64,000 bases of DNA from Plesiomonas shigelloides (GTDB taxonomy: Bacteria; Pseudomonadota; Gammaproteobacteria; Enterobacterales; CAMTGL01). The notes below the pieces were generated by a model, which worked only from the letters and a program-made list of their open reading frames with translations, did no database searches and was not told the origin of the DNA. Shown in pieces: positions 29,225 through 38,256 of the stretch (position 1 is the stretch's first letter; each line of letters opens with the position of its first letter). The stretch spans positions 434,001 through 498,000 of the forward strand of contig NZ_LT575468.1 in NCBI RefSeq assembly GCF_900087055.1. Reading direction: 5' to 3'. The position numbers and the translations under genes were made by a program.

Positions 29225-29899
29225 TTATTCTTGCTCGGTCGGCAGCACTTGGTGTTGCTGAATAAAGGTCGCCATCGCGCTGCGATAATTCATCTCCAGC
29301 GTCTCACGGCTGGTTGCGCTGACTTTCAGATCGCGCAGCAGACCGTCTTGCATCCCGTAAACCCAGCCATGCAGCATCACGTTCTGATCGCGCTTCCACG
29401 CCGATTGGATGATGGTGGAGTTACCGAGGTTATACACCTGCTCAATCACGTTCAGTTCACTTAACATATCACCGCGCTGATCATGCGGGATCTTGCCCAG
29501 CAGGTGGCTATGCTTGTACCAAATATCGCGGATATGCAGCAGCCAGTTGTTGATAAGGCCCAGTTCAGGGTTATCGATCGCCGCTTGTACCCCACCACAG
29601 CTGTAGTGACCGCAGATAATGATGTGTTCCACTTGCAGCACGTCTACGGCATATTGCACGACCGACAGGCAGTTAAGATCGGTATGGATCACCAGATTGG
29701 CCACGTTACGGTGCACAAACAGTTCACCCGGTGCCATTCCGGTTAGGCGTTCGGCCGGCACGCGGCTATCGGAGCAACCAATCCACAAATAACGCGGCTT
29801 TTGGGTCTGGGCCAACCGTTCAAAGTAGGACGGGTCTTCGTTGCTGATATTTTCGGACCAGATCCGGTTATTGTGCATCAGGCGTTCGATGTTGTGCAT
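29225..29899 (-). CDS. can: Beta-class carbonic anhydrase
   Basis: This zinc enzyme interconverts CO2 and bicarbonate and is essential in air for carboxylation reactions in E. coli. The 224-residue product shares the zinc ligands of the family: Cys42 and Asp44 in GCSDSR, and the His/Cys pair in [10 protein letters not shown]. The numbering of Cys42 is identical to that of E. coli Can. The ATG at 29899 was chosen because it aligns with the homologue and has AGGGA 7 bases upstream; the frame continues upstream to 30004 without conservation. It is divergent from yadG. Confidence 0.95.
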   Translation of the reverse strand: MHNIERLMHNNRIWSENISNEDPSYFERLAQTQKPRYLWIGCSDSRVPAERLTGMAPGELFVHRNVANLVIHTDLNCLSVVQYAVDVLQVEHIIICGHYSCGGVQAAIDNPELGLINNWLLHIRDIWYKHSHLLGKIPHDQRGDMLSELNVIEQVYNLGNSTIIQSAWKRDQNVMLHGWVYGMQDGLLRDLKVSATSRETLEMNYRSAMATFIQQHQVLPTEQE

Positions 29900-29933
29900 T
29901 GGTGGCGTCCCTGTTAAGTCAGCGTGTCTTGCG

Positions 29934-29939
29934 TATAAT
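29934..29939 (+). promoter_or_regulatory. Candidate -10 of the yadGH promoter
   Basis: This is a perfect TATAAT about 90 bases upstream of yadG. The matching -35 is not convincing. It lies back to back with the can promoter. Confidence 0.35.
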
Positions 29940-29950
29940 AAAGCTTTGCC

Positions 29951-29978
29951 AATATAAGGTAACTGACGGGAAAAACAA
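29951..29978 (-). promoter_or_regulatory. can promoter
   Basis: On the minus strand TTGTTT (29978-29973), 16 bases and TATATT (29956-29951) lie about 50 bases upstream of the can start. Confidence 0.5.
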
Positions 29979-30027
29979 ACGTTAACTGTTACCAAATACC
30001 GCACGGTGAATCAGGAGCACAGAGCAT

Positions 30028-30960
30028 ATGTATGCGCTGGAAATAAAAGGCTTAACCAAAACCTACAGCAACGGGGTGCAGGCACTGCGTGGCATTGATT
30101 TACAAGTGCAAGCTGGGGATTTTTATGCCTTACTCGGCCCTAATGGCGCGGGTAAATCGACCACCATCGGCATCATCAGTTCGCTGGTGAACAAAACGGC
30201 CGGTAAGGTGAGTGTGTTTGGTCATGATATCGATACCGATCTGGTTAATGCCAAACGTCAACAAGGTTTGGTGCCGCAGGAATTTAATTTCAACCCGTTT
30301 GAAACGGTGTTGCAGATAGTGGTGAATCAGGCCGGTTATTACGGCATCACGCGCCAAGAGGCATTGGTACGCGCCGAAAAATACCTGACCCAACTGGATT
30401 TATGGGAAAAGCGCGATAGCCGCGCACGGATGCTCTCTGGCGGGATGAAACGCCGCTTGATGATTGCGCGCGCTTTGATGCATGAGCCGAAACTGTTGAT
30501 TCTGGATGAACCTACAGCAGGGGTGGACATCGAGTTGCGTCGTTCGATGTGGAGTTTTCTGCAAGAGCTTAATGCGCTGGGCACCACCATCATTTTGACG
30601 ACCCACTATCTGGAAGAAGCCGAGATGCTGTGCCGTAATATCGGCATTATTCAAGGTGGCGAGCTGATTGAAAACACTTCGATGAAATCGCTGCTGGCGA
30701 AGCTGGAGAACGAGACCTTTATCTTGGATCTGGCGCCGCACAGCCCACTCCCTAATCTGACCGGTTATCAGGCAACGCTCTTGGATACCAATACATTGGA
30801 AGTGGTGGTCGCGCGCGAGCAAGGGCTAAACGGCATTTTCTCTCAGCTAAGTCAGCAAGGTATCCGTGTGCTGAGTATGCGTAATAAAGCCAACCGCTTG
30901 GAAGAGCTGTTTGTCACGTTGGTTCGCGGTGAGCAAGAGGAAGAGGAAGAGCAGGCATGA
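30028..30960 (+). CDS. yadG: ABC exporter ATP-binding protein YadG
   Basis: This is the 310-residue ATPase subunit of an ABC-2 type exporter of unknown substrate. It has Walker A GPNGAGKST, the signature LSGGMKRRLMIARAL, Walker B LLILDEPTAGVD and the switch histidine in LTTHYLEEAEML. The C terminus is acidic (GEQEEEEEQA). Its last four bases overlap the yadH ATG (ATGA), so the pair is translationally coupled. The order hpt-can-yadG-yadH is that of E. coli. Confidence 0.93.
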   Translation: MYALEIKGLTKTYSNGVQALRGIDLQVQAGDFYALLGPNGAGKSTTIGIISSLVNKTAGKVSVFGHDIDTDLVNAKRQQGLVPQEFNFNPFETVLQIVVNQAGYYGITRQEALVRAEKYLTQLDLWEKRDSRARMLSGGMKRRLMIARALMHEPKLLILDEPTAGVDIELRRSMWSFLQELNALGTTIILTTHYLEEAEMLCRNIGIIQGGELIENTSMKSLLAKLENETFILDLAPHSPLPNLTGYQATLLDTNTLEVVVAREQGLNGIFSQLSQQGIRVLSMRNKANRLEELFVTLVRGEQEEEEEQA

Positions 30961-31727
30961 TGCGTTTATATTGGGTTGCGCTGCAAAGTATCTGGATTAA
31001 AGAGATCACCCGCTTTATGCGGATTTGGGTGCAGACGCTGGTGCCGCCAGTGATCACCATGTCGCTCTATTTTGTGATTTTCGGCAACTTGATTGGCTCG
31101 CGCATTGGCGACATGCATGGGTTTACCTACATGCAGTTTATCGTGCCGGGGCTGATCATGATGTCGGTGATCACCAACTCGTATTCCAACGTAGCCTCGT
31201 CGTTTTTTAGCTCCAAGTTTCAGCGTAACGTGGAAGAGCTGCTGGTGGCACCGGTGCCGACTCATGTGATTATCTGGGGTTATGTCGGTGGTGGTGTGGC
31301 GCGCGGTTTGTGTGTCGGTGCCATGGTGACCGCGGTGTCACTGTTCTTCATTCCGTTGGAAGTGCAGCATTGGTGGGTGGTGGTAACCACGTTACTGCTG
31401 ACGTCTATCGTATTTGCGCTCGGTGGCCTGATTAACGCGGTGTATGCCCGTACCTTTGATGACATCAGCATCATTCCAACCTTTGTACTGACCCCATTGA
31501 CCTATCTGGGCGGCGTCTTTTACTCCCTGACCTTGCTGCCACCGTTCTGGCAAGGGGTATCGCGCTTAAACCCGATTGTGTACATGATCAGTGGTTTTCG
31601 TGAGGGCTTTCTCGGCATTTCCGACGTCGGTTTACCGATGACCTTCGGCGTGCTGCTGATGTTCGTGCTGGGGCTGTATGCCTTTGCGTGGCATCTGATT
31701 TCCCGTGGCGTGGGTTTGCGCAGCTAA
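30957..31727 (+). CDS. yadH: ABC-2 exporter permease YadH
   Basis: This is a 256-residue inner-membrane permease with about six hydrophobic segments and the ABC-2 family motif around FYSLTLLPPFWQGVSRLNP, which precedes the last helices. It is the membrane partner of YadG. The transported substrate is not known in the family. A conserved charged segment SSKFQRNVEELLVAPV lies in the first cytoplasmic loop. A strong terminator follows. Confidence 0.92.
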   Translation: MMRLYWVALQSIWIKEITRFMRIWVQTLVPPVITMSLYFVIFGNLIGSRIGDMHGFTYMQFIVPGLIMMSVITNSYSNVASSFFSSKFQRNVEELLVAPVPTHVIIWGYVGGGVARGLCVGAMVTAVSLFFIPLEVQHWWVVVTTLLLTSIVFALGGLINAVYARTFDDISIIPTFVLTPLTYLGGVFYSLTLLPPFWQGVSRLNPIVYMISGFREGFLGISDVGLPMTFGVLLMFVLGLYAFAWHLISRGVGLRS

Positions 31728-31815
31728 TGTCGCTAATGTAACTCATTTAGTGCAATGCATGGCGAGCTTTAAGCTGTATGCGGTTAGCTTGCCAAGATGG
31801 GGATATTTCCTTTTC

Positions 31816-31853
31816 AATCCCGCCCGACAGGCATGCCTGCGGCGGGATTTTTT
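31816..31853 (+). terminator. yadGH terminator
   Basis: AATCCCGCC (31816-31824) pairs perfectly with GGCGGGATT (31841-31849). The loop contains the palindrome CAGGCATGCCTG, and T's follow. Confidence 0.88.
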
Positions 31854-31883
31854 GTGCTCAGCGATGGTGTATCTGATGCTGCG

Positions 31884-33398
31884 TTAAGCCAGCATCGGAC
31901 AACTGACGACCTGATTGCGTCCTTGCTGTTTGGCGCGATACATCGCCTGATCGGCGCGATTCAATGCTGACGACAGGCTCTCTTGCGCGTGATTAGCCGC
32001 AATCCCAATACTCACCGTTACCTGCTCACCGTGAGCAAACGAATGGCGAGCAATCTGCTGGCACAGTGCTGAGGCGTGGCGTTCGACTTGTGACAACGGA
32101 TAATCGTGTAGCGCGATAATAAACTCCTCACCGCCCCAGCGGGCAATCATCCCAATTCCCGGTGTGTGTTCGCGCAGCAATCGTGCAATGCCGGTCAGTA
32201 CTTGATCGCCACTGTGGTGGCCAAAGCGGTCGTTAATTTTTTTGAAATGATCGATATCGATAAACAGCAAGCATAACTTTCCAGCTGTCGCGTGATATTG
32301 CGGCCAGAGCGTTTCGAGGTGTTTTTGTGCCCAGCCTCGGTTATAGAGTTGGGTGAGCGGATCTTCACTGGCCAGCTTGGCGGTGCGGCGCAGTGCATGT
32401 TTAAGCGCTTGGGTTTTATGGTTAATACGCCATTGCATCAAGGTACGGTTTGCCAAGTTCTCTTCTTGCATCTGGCCGAGCATCAGCAAAGGCAAACCAA
32501 TCGAAATAATCAAAATCGCCCAGTAGGCTAAGCGGTGATTATCACATGATAGCGCATGAAACAGCAGATTGTGTGACGACAAGGTGAGCCCTTGCAAGCC
32601 GAGCAGAAAGACGCAGGCGGTAGCCCCCAGATAGCGAAACTGCAGCACCAGCCACACCGAGCAAATAAATATAAACACACTGAAAATAGGATGATAAATA
32701 GCCAGCAAGAGTGGTATTGGCAACATGAGCCAGCCGGCATAGTGTATCCATTTTACCTGCAGTCCGCGAAACTGCTGCAGCATCAGGGTGTACAGCAAAG
32801 GTACTAATAAAAACATGCCCAGCGTGTTATTCAGGCCTTGGGTGAGGATGTAACACAGCCAGTTGAGTTCGCTATCTGAAGTGATCAATTGTCGACGTTG
32901 AGCGATGAATACCACGCCTTGTAACGCGGCGCTGATAAAAGGCACGGTACAGCACATCCACGTAAAACGCAGCAACATCAGTTGGCTCCAACGCGCCCAG
33001 ATTTTGCCTGGAATACGCCAGATCCGAAAGCCAAGCCACGCCTCAAAACAGTCAATCAGACTGGCCAGTATGCTGGATACGAGACTATTGCCAAGTTCGG
33101 TCAGCCCTTCACTCAATGAGCCAATATCTTGCACATTAAATTGCAGATACAGGATTTGTTGATCGGTGCTCAGCAGCGAGTAATACCCGTTGACGGCAAA
33201 GGAGGCGCAAAAAATCCAAGGTAAGGCTCGCTTGCCGTAGCGGCAATACATCAACAGACCGATACCGGCGGGTAACCACAACAGTGCCAAGCTTTTGGGT
33301 GCTAGCTCCGTTAACTGTATGCTCAAGTAGCCAAAGCCAATATAACTGATCGCCCAGGCAAGCAGAGCCAGACATGAAGAACGTGCTAGACGGTGCAT
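31884..33398 (-). CDS. Membrane diguanylate cyclase (MASE1-like sensor plus GGDEF)
   Basis: This 504-residue protein probably makes cyclic di-GMP at the inner membrane. The N-terminal ~310 residues form about eight hydrophobic helices with MASE1-like features (LLWLPAGIGL near residue 40). A short helical linker leads to a GGDEF domain (about 345-500) with DPLTQLYNRG, the metal-binding DIDHFKKINDRFGHHSGD and the active-site RWGGEEF. The four residues at the usual inhibitory-site position read PGIG instead of RxxD, so product inhibition through that site is not expected. There is no obvious Shine-Dalgarno before the ATG. The gene is inserted between yadH and panD and has an AT-rich upstream region. 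The signal it senses is unknown. Confidence 0.88.
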   Translation of the reverse strand: MHRLARSSCLALLAWAISYIGFGYLSIQLTELAPKSLALLWLPAGIGLLMYCRYGKRALPWIFCASFAVNGYYSLLSTDQQILYLQFNVQDIGSLSEGLTELGNSLVSSILASLIDCFEAWLGFRIWRIPGKIWARWSQLMLLRFTWMCCTVPFISAALQGVVFIAQRRQLITSDSELNWLCYILTQGLNNTLGMFLLVPLLYTLMLQQFRGLQVKWIHYAGWLMLPIPLLLAIYHPIFSVFIFICSVWLVLQFRYLGATACVFLLGLQGLTLSSHNLLFHALSCDNHRLAYWAILIISIGLPLLMLGQMQEENLANRTLMQWRINHKTQALKHALRRTAKLASEDPLTQLYNRGWAQKHLETLWPQYHATAGKLCLLFIDIDHFKKINDRFGHHSGDQVLTGIARLLREHTPGIGMIARWGGEEFIIALHDYPLSQVERHASALCQQIARHSFAHGEQVTVSIGIAANHAQESLSSALNRADQAMYRAKQQGRNQVVSCPMLA

Positions 33399-33732
33399 AA
33401 ATAATAAAGGTGATAACCCAAAAGTGGTATCTTACATTACAGAGCGTCTGTTTCAGAGTTTTCCTTTAATTTATATCACTTATTTATAGTTTCATTGTGT
33501 TAATTGATTATATTCTGGCTATTAACGCTTTATGGTGGTGATTTTACGGGGTTTTATTTTGTGATTTTTGTTGGTGATGATCACGGGCGGTAATAAAATG
33601 GTTGTGAATAGTTAACCAATAATTAAGCAATTACATGCGGTGCCATAATAAGGGAAGATGGTACGGTATCAAGATTGATGACGCGCATCCGGAATACCGG
33701 ATACGCGTAGGAGATCGGGCTTAGTGCGGCAC
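33399..33732. other. AT-rich gap between the GGDEF gene and panD
   Basis: No gene was found. The segment 33430-33650 is distinctly AT-rich compared with its surroundings and must carry the promoter of the GGDEF gene, although no canonical hexamer pair stands out. An imperfect palindrome GTGATGATCAC lies near 33572. AT-richness and an accessory neighbour suggest a horizontally acquired or silenced segment (inference). Confidence 0.5.
33681..33708. other. Hairpin just downstream of panD
   Basis: ACGCGCATCCGG (33681-33692) pairs with CCGGATACGCGT (33697-33708), with one mismatch and an AATA loop. It lacks a T-run on either strand. It lies about 25 bases beyond the panD stop and may mark the 3' end of that message. 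Confidence 0.5.
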
Positions 33733-34113
33733 TTAGGCTACCTGAACGGGGATAGCGCGGGCTTGGCGTTTCAGATTATTGTGCTCATCGAAGTAGGCGA
33801 CCATCGGCTTATGCCGACGTGCTTCTTCATCGCTGACTTGCACATAAGCGCAGATGATCAGCAAATCACCGACACTGGCTTTATGCGCCGCGGCACCGTT
33901 GACCGAGATGATTTTCGAGCCGCGTTCGGCGGCAATCGCGTACGTTGAGAAACGCTCACCATTGGTCACGTTGTACAGATCAATGGCTTCATATTCTAAA
34001 ATTCCGGCCGCCTCCAGAAAATCCACATCGATGGCGCAGGAGCCTTCATAATGCAGATCGGCTTGGGTTACGGTGACCCGGTGCAGTTTGCCGCGCAGCA
34101 TGGTTCGTTGCAT
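33733..34113 (-). CDS. panD: Aspartate 1-decarboxylase proenzyme
   Basis: This enzyme makes beta-alanine for pantothenate synthesis. The 126-residue proenzyme self-cleaves at the Gly-Ser bond in HYEGSCAID (Gly24-Ser25) to form the pyruvoyl cofactor. The conserved [16 protein letters not shown] and NGAAAH stretches are present. The ATG at 34113 gives exactly the E. coli length; an in-frame TTG nine bases upstream is less likely because AAGGA lies at a proper distance only from the ATG. It is separated from panC by 148 bases. Confidence 0.95.
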   Translation of the reverse strand: MQRTMLRGKLHRVTVTQADLHYEGSCAIDVDFLEAAGILEYEAIDLYNVTNGERFSTYAIAAERGSKIISVNGAAAHKASVGDLLIICAYVQVSDEEARRHKPMVAYFDEHNNLKRQARAIPVQVA

Positions 34114-34142
34114 AACTTTCAATCCTTTGTACGACTGACTCG

Positions 34143-34167
34143 CTGTACTGAATTTGTTGAAGTACAG
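34143..34167. repeat. Small inverted repeat between panC and panD
   Basis: CTGTACT (34143-34149) and AGTACAG (34161-34167) surround GAATTTGTTGA. The arrangement resembles short palindromic intergenic repeats of the TGAxxTTGTxGAAG kind seen in other bacteria. No T-run follows. Confidence 0.4.
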
Positions 34168-34261
34168 GCGATGGCAGCACTTGCCAGCCCCTGTACCGCA
34201 CTGTACGAGACGGCAAAGGGCGCGTTATCGTACAGCTTTTAACCAGCACACTATTCCCTAA

Positions 34262-35116
34262 TCAGGGGTGAATGTCTACTACCATATTGTCGATCAGGCG
34301 CGCTTTGCCCAGCCATGCCGCCATCAGTAATACGGCCTGTTGGCTAGTCGTATCCAGCGGTTGCAAGCTGTGTGCATCGCGGATAAAGAGCTCATCGGCG
34401 CGTAATCCGGCTGCGGCCAGCGCTTCTTTGCCGTCCGCAATGATTTGCTCACTGGCCATCGGCTGCTGTTGCAGTGCGCTGGCCATCTGTTGCATCACGC
34501 GATACAAGGCGGGTGCTTGTGCTCGCTCTTCAGCGCTCAGGTAGCCATTGCGTGAGCTTAAAGCCAAGCCATCGGCCGCACGCACAGTCGGCACACCGAC
34601 AATCTCAATATCAAAGGCCAGATCAGCCACCATTTGCCGGATCAGCGCCAGCTGTTGGTAATCTTTTTGCCCGAAGCAGGCCACATCCGGTTGCACTAAG
34701 TGGAACAGGGTGCTGACGACGGTTGCGACACCACGAAAGTGTCCCGGACGGCAAGCGCCTTCCAGAATGCTGGAAATGGCCGGGACATCGACAATCGCCT
34801 GATTGTGCATCCCACGTGGGTAAATGGCGTTGGCATCGGGGGTAAACACCGCGTGAACCCCAACCGCGCGCAGTTTGGCGCAGTCTTGCTCGAGGGTGCG
34901 CGGATAGTTGGCCAGATCGTTGGCATTATCAAATTGCAGTGGATTGACGAAGATGCTGGCAATCACCACATCGGCACGCGCTGCCGCTTCGCGCATCAAG
35001 GTCAGGTGACCGTCGTGCAAGTTGCCCATGGTCGGAACGAAGGCAATGCGCTGGCCGCTACTTTTTAGGCGGCGAATTTCACGACGTAAAATCAGGGGCG
35101 TTTCAATGATCAGCAT
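34262..35116 (-). CDS. panC: Pantothenate synthetase
   Basis: This enzyme joins pantoate and beta-alanine, using ATP, to give pantothenate. The 284-residue product begins [18 protein letters not shown] and has the nucleotide-binding [13 protein letters not shown] (HIGH-like) and the ATP-site loop ALSSRNGYL. The ATG at 35116 has AAGGAG 6 bases upstream. The frame continues upstream into the panB region but is not conserved there. It is transcribed after panB with a hairpin between them. Confidence 0.95.
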   Translation of the reverse strand: MLIIETPLILRREIRRLKSSGQRIAFVPTMGNLHDGHLTLMREAAARADVVIASIFVNPLQFDNANDLANYPRTLEQDCAKLRAVGVHAVFTPDANAIYPRGMHNQAIVDVPAISSILEGACRPGHFRGVATVVSTLFHLVQPDVACFGQKDYQQLALIRQMVADLAFDIEIVGVPTVRAADGLALSSRNGYLSAEERAQAPALYRVMQQMASALQQQPMASEQIIADGKEALAAAGLRADELFIRDAHSLQPLDTTSQQAVLLMAAWLGKARLIDNMVVDIHP

Positions 35117-35132
35117 GCTGTACTCCTTCACC

Positions 35133-35165
35133 TCGGGGAGCGGCGTGAAACCTGATGCTCCCCGA
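35133..35165. other. Hairpin between panB and panC
   Basis: TCGGGGAGC (35133-35141) pairs with GCTCCCCGA (35157-35165) around a 15-base loop. There is no T-run, so it is a likely processing or stability element within the panB-panC message. Confidence 0.5.
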
Positions 35166-35207
35166 AGCCTATGCGTGTTAAGCCCGATGTGTCCGAACGG
35201 GGATATC

Positions 35208-36002
35208 TTAGTTGAAGGTGTGTTCGGCGGCGGGGAATAAACTTTGCTCGACTTCACTGACGTACTGGCGGATCGCTTGGCGGATATCACCGGTTTCAGC
35301 CAGATAGTTTTTGGAGAATTTCGGCATGTAGTTGGCGGAAATCCCCAGCGCATCGTGCATCACCAGAATTTGGCCATCGGTGCTGACACCGGCGCCGATC
35401 CCAATCACCGGAATCAGCAAACGGCGGGTGATCTCTTCGGCCAAGGCGGCCGGAACGCATTCCAGTACCAGCATTTGGGCACCGGCTTGTTGCAAGGTTA
35501 ATGCATCGTGCAGGATTTGCTCGGCAGCTTCGGCATTGCGCCCTTGCACCTTGTAGCCACCAATCAGGTTGACCGATTGTGGGGTGAGGCCTAAATGGGC
35601 ACAAACCGGTACGGCGCGCTCGGTCAACATCCGAATAGTGTCACTTAACCAGCTACCACCTTCCAGTTTGACCATGTTAGCACCAGCTTGCATCAGGCGA
35701 GCGGCATTGTGACAGGCTTGTTCGGGGGTGGCGTAACTCATGAACGGCATGTCGGCCAGCAGCAGACACTCTGGCGCGCCGCGCCGTACGCAGCGGGTAT
35801 GGTAGGCAATCTCATCAACGGTGACCGGCAGGGTGTCGTCCTGTCCTTGCAGCACCATACCGAGTGAATCGCCGACCAGCATCACGGGGACGCCTTGCTC
35901 GGTGAACAGTTTGGCAAAGCTGGCATCATAAGCGGTAATGGAAGCGAACTTGCGCCCTTCCTGCTTCCACTGACGCAGGTGGGTGAGTGTGATCTTACTC
36001 AT
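35208..36002 (-). CDS. panB: 3-methyl-2-oxobutanoate hydroxymethyltransferase
   Basis: This is the first committed enzyme of pantothenate synthesis; it adds a hydroxymethyl group from methylene-THF to 2-oxoisovalerate. It has 264 residues, the E. coli length. The metal- and substrate-binding motifs [21 protein letters not shown] and KLEGG are present, as is HLGLTPQSV around the catalytic region. It follows folK by 89 bases. A folate-cofactor enzyme downstream of a folate-synthesis gene is the standard enterobacterial order. Confidence 0.95.
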   Translation of the reverse strand: MSKITLTHLRQWKQEGRKFASITAYDASFAKLFTEQGVPVMLVGDSLGMVLQGQDDTLPVTVDEIAYHTRCVRRGAPECLLLADMPFMSYATPEQACHNAARLMQAGANMVKLEGGSWLSDTIRMLTERAVPVCAHLGLTPQSVNLIGGYKVQGRNAEAAEQILHDALTLQQAGAQMLVLECVPAALAEEITRRLLIPVIGIGAGVSTDGQILVMHDALGISANYMPKFSKNYLAETGDIRQAIRQYVSEVEQSLFPAAEHTFN

Positions 36003-36023
36003 GCAGACCCTTCTTCTGTTGTG

Positions 36024-36039
36024 TGAACATCATTGTTCA
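36024..36039. promoter_or_regulatory. Palindrome upstream of panB
   Basis: TGAACA-N4-TGTTCA is a perfect dyad 22 bases before the panB ATG. A second dyad, TTGACGC-N5-GCGTCAA (36072-36090), abuts the folK stop and probably forms a hairpin in the message. Function is unknown. Confidence 0.4.
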
Positions 36040-36091
36040 AGTTTCTCATGCGCATGTGTATGGGCATGGGGTTGACGCTGGCGGCGTCAAA

Positions 36092-36580
36092 TTAGGCGTC
36101 CTGCCAGCGCTCCAGATTATTCCTTGCCACCTGACTGACCCAGTGTTGCAGCGTGCTGCCATCTGGCAACACCAACGCGGGGGCGATTTCCGCCAACGGA
36201 TAGAGCACAAACTCACGCGTGCGCATGCCGTAATGGGGAATGATCAAGTTGGGGTGATCTATCTGCTGATCACCGTACAGTAAAATATCCAGATCCAAAG
36301 TACGTGGGCCCCAACGTTCGGCTTTGCGTACCCGGCCTTGTTGTAACTCAATTTGCTGCGTGGCGTCCAGCAGTGCTAGTGGCGTCAGCGTGGTATCCAG
36401 CGCCGCCACGGCATTGATGTAATCCGGCTGATCTTGCGGCCCCATCGGTTTGCTGCGATACAGCCCAGAGACCGCTACCAGACGACTGTCTGGTAGCGCA
36501 GCTAACGCGCGGATCGCCGCGCGCGCTTGTTGCACCGGCTCGACTAAATTACTGCCGATCGCGATGTAGGTACGGATCAT
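36092..36580 (-). CDS. folK: HPPK, 6-hydroxymethyl-7,8-dihydropterin pyrophosphokinase
   Basis: This folate-pathway kinase transfers pyrophosphate from ATP to hydroxymethyl-dihydropterin. The 162 residues contain every signature element: [20 protein letters not shown] and the catalytic block [20 protein letters not shown] with both metal-binding aspartates and the adjacent arginine. It overlaps the pcnB stop by four bases (ATGA), as in E. coli. This is the canonical copy; a divergent paralogue lies at 58492-59046. Confidence 0.95.
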   Translation of the reverse strand: MIRTYIAIGSNLVEPVQQARAAIRALAALPDSRLVAVSGLYRSKPMGPQDQPDYINAVAALDTTLTPLALLDATQQIELQQGRVRKAERWGPRTLDLDILLYGDQQIDHPNLIIPHYGMRTREFVLYPLAEIAPALVLPDGSTLQHWVSQVARNNLERWQDA

Positions 36581-38007
36581 TCGGCGGCCTTTTTCGCGGC
36601 CGGACGACGGCGACGGAAATGCGGACGACGTGGACGACGCGGTTTATCGCTGCTGTTACCGCCTTCACGGCCCAGATCGCGCATCAGATCATTGCGCTGA
36701 TCGCCGTTGCTGGCTTGGAAATCGGCCCACCACTGCACCAGGGTTTGCAATTCGCGACCTTCTAGGCCGGCGCGCAGCTCCAGCAAATCAAAACCGGCGC
36801 GGAATTTCGGATGCTCCAGCAAGCGCAGCGCTTTTTTACCCTGACGGCGTGGCAGACGCAGTTGCAGCATCCAGATATCACGGATCAAGGTGGTCAACCG
36901 GCGCGGAATGGCCAGTGTTTTGCACTGCTCATCCAAAATGTCATTCATGGCCAGCATGAAAGCATCGTAGTAAGTCAGGCCGCTTTCGTGCGCAATTTCG
37001 TGCGCGCGCTCAGCCAGTGGGTACCACAGCATGGTCGCGAATAAGAAGGCTGGGTTAACACGCTTACCTTCTTGAATGCGCACATCGGTATTGTGCAGCA
37101 CGCGCTCCAGCATTCGCTCTAGCTGGCTGTCTTCATGCTGGGTGAAACCGGCGGCGATGGTCGGGAACAGTTGCTGGAACAGGTTGTATTGGCGCAGCAA
37201 TTTGTAGGTTTGCAGACCATAACCGGCTTGCAGCAGCTTGAGGGATTCTTCAAACAGGCGTGCCGGCGGAATGCTGTGCAGCAGGTAGGCCAGTTCTGGA
37301 ATCGGATCGGCCGTTTCTGGGGTCAGCGTCATCTCGAGTTTGACCGCAAAGCGGATCGCGCGCAGCATCCGCACCGGATCTTCGCGATAGCGAGTTTGCG
37401 GATCGCCAATCAAGCGCAGGACGCGATTGTGCAAGTCTTCCACGCCGTTGGCGTAGTCACGAATACTGAAATCGGCGATGTTGTAGTACAGGCCGTTGAC
37501 GGTAAAGTCGCGGCGCTGCGCATCTTCATCAATGTTGCCGTACACGTTGTCGCGCAGCAGCATACCGCCATCGGATTGGGTGGATTGCTGCGGTTGCAGA
37601 TCGTCTTCCGCTTCTTCGTGGCTATGATGGCCGCGGAAGGTCGCCACTTCGATCACCTCTTCGCCAAACAGCACGTGAGCCAGCCGGAAACGGCGGCCAA
37701 CCAGTCGGCAGTTTCGGAACAGGCGACGGACTTGTTCAGGGGTGGCATTGGTGGAAACGTCAAAATCTTTTGGATGTTTGCCGAGCAGCAGATCGCGCAC
37801 TCCGCCGCCAACCAGATAGGCTTCGTAACCGGCTTTATGCAGGCGATACAATACCTTCAGCGCGTTTTCACTGATGTCTTTGCGGGAGATTCCGTGGTGC
37901 TCGCGCGGAATAATGATAGGACCTGTCTGGGTGGCTGGGGTCTCAGCCGTCGGAGTGTCTGACTGTCCGAGCACTTTACGACAGAAATTGGCTACGCGTG
38001 TAAAAAT
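36577..38007 (-). CDS. pcnB: Poly(A) polymerase I (AUU start)
   Basis: This enzyme adds 3' poly(A) tails to RNAs, promoting decay and controlling plasmid copy number. The catalytic DxD lies in [20 protein letters not shown], and [11 protein letters not shown] and the C-terminal basic tail ([13 protein letters not shown]) are typical. Homology begins at [13 protein letters not shown], whose first codon is ATT at 38007-38005, preceded by GAGGTG (38017-38012) with 4 bases between. E. coli pcnB is known to start at AUU at this same position. From there the product has 476 residues. An in-frame ATG at 38118 would add 37 unconserved residues. The stop overlaps the folK start. Confidence 0.92.
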   Translation of the reverse strand: MFTRVANFCRKVLGQSDTPTAETPATQTGPIIIPREHHGISRKDISENALKVLYRLHKAGYEAYLVGGGVRDLLLGKHPKDFDVSTNATPEQVRRLFRNCRLVGRRFRLAHVLFGEEVIEVATFRGHHSHEEAEDDLQPQQSTQSDGGMLLRDNVYGNIDEDAQRRDFTVNGLYYNIADFSIRDYANGVEDLHNRVLRLIGDPQTRYREDPVRMLRAIRFAVKLEMTLTPETADPIPELAYLLHSIPPARLFEESLKLLQAGYGLQTYKLLRQYNLFQQLFPTIAAGFTQHEDSQLERMLERVLHNTDVRIQEGKRVNPAFLFATMLWYPLAERAHEIAHESGLTYYDAFMLAMNDILDEQCKTLAIPRRLTTLIRDIWMLQLRLPRRQGKKALRLLEHPKFRAGFDLLELRAGLEGRELQTLVQWWADFQASNGDQRNDLMRDLGREGGNSSDKPRRPRRPHFRRRRPAAKKAAE

Positions 38008-38017
38008 GGTACACCTC
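38005..38017 (-). promoter_or_regulatory. Ribosome-binding site and AUU start codon of pcnB
   Basis: On the minus strand a strong GAGGTG (38017-38012), TACC and ATT (38007-38005) stand exactly where conserved PcnB sequence begins. The strong Shine-Dalgarno followed by a rare AUU start repeats the E. coli arrangement, which keeps PcnB synthesis low. Confidence 0.75.
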
Positions 38018-38256
38018 ACAAGGGTTATACCGCGCACCGGATCGGCTCCACGCTCTGGTGGGAGCAACTGATCTCTCCGTGCTGCGGCAACGCAAAAAAC
38101 CGTACAGGCCGCGATCATGGCGGCTACGGTCAGTAATTGTGGCTAATAATAACGCAGCCCCCGCCAATTGAGAATGGCGGAGAGCGCGGCTTTTACCGCA
38201 CCAGTCTGGATGACGAGGCGAAATGGCCACGATTTAGGTCTTATCTGGCGCTCTTT

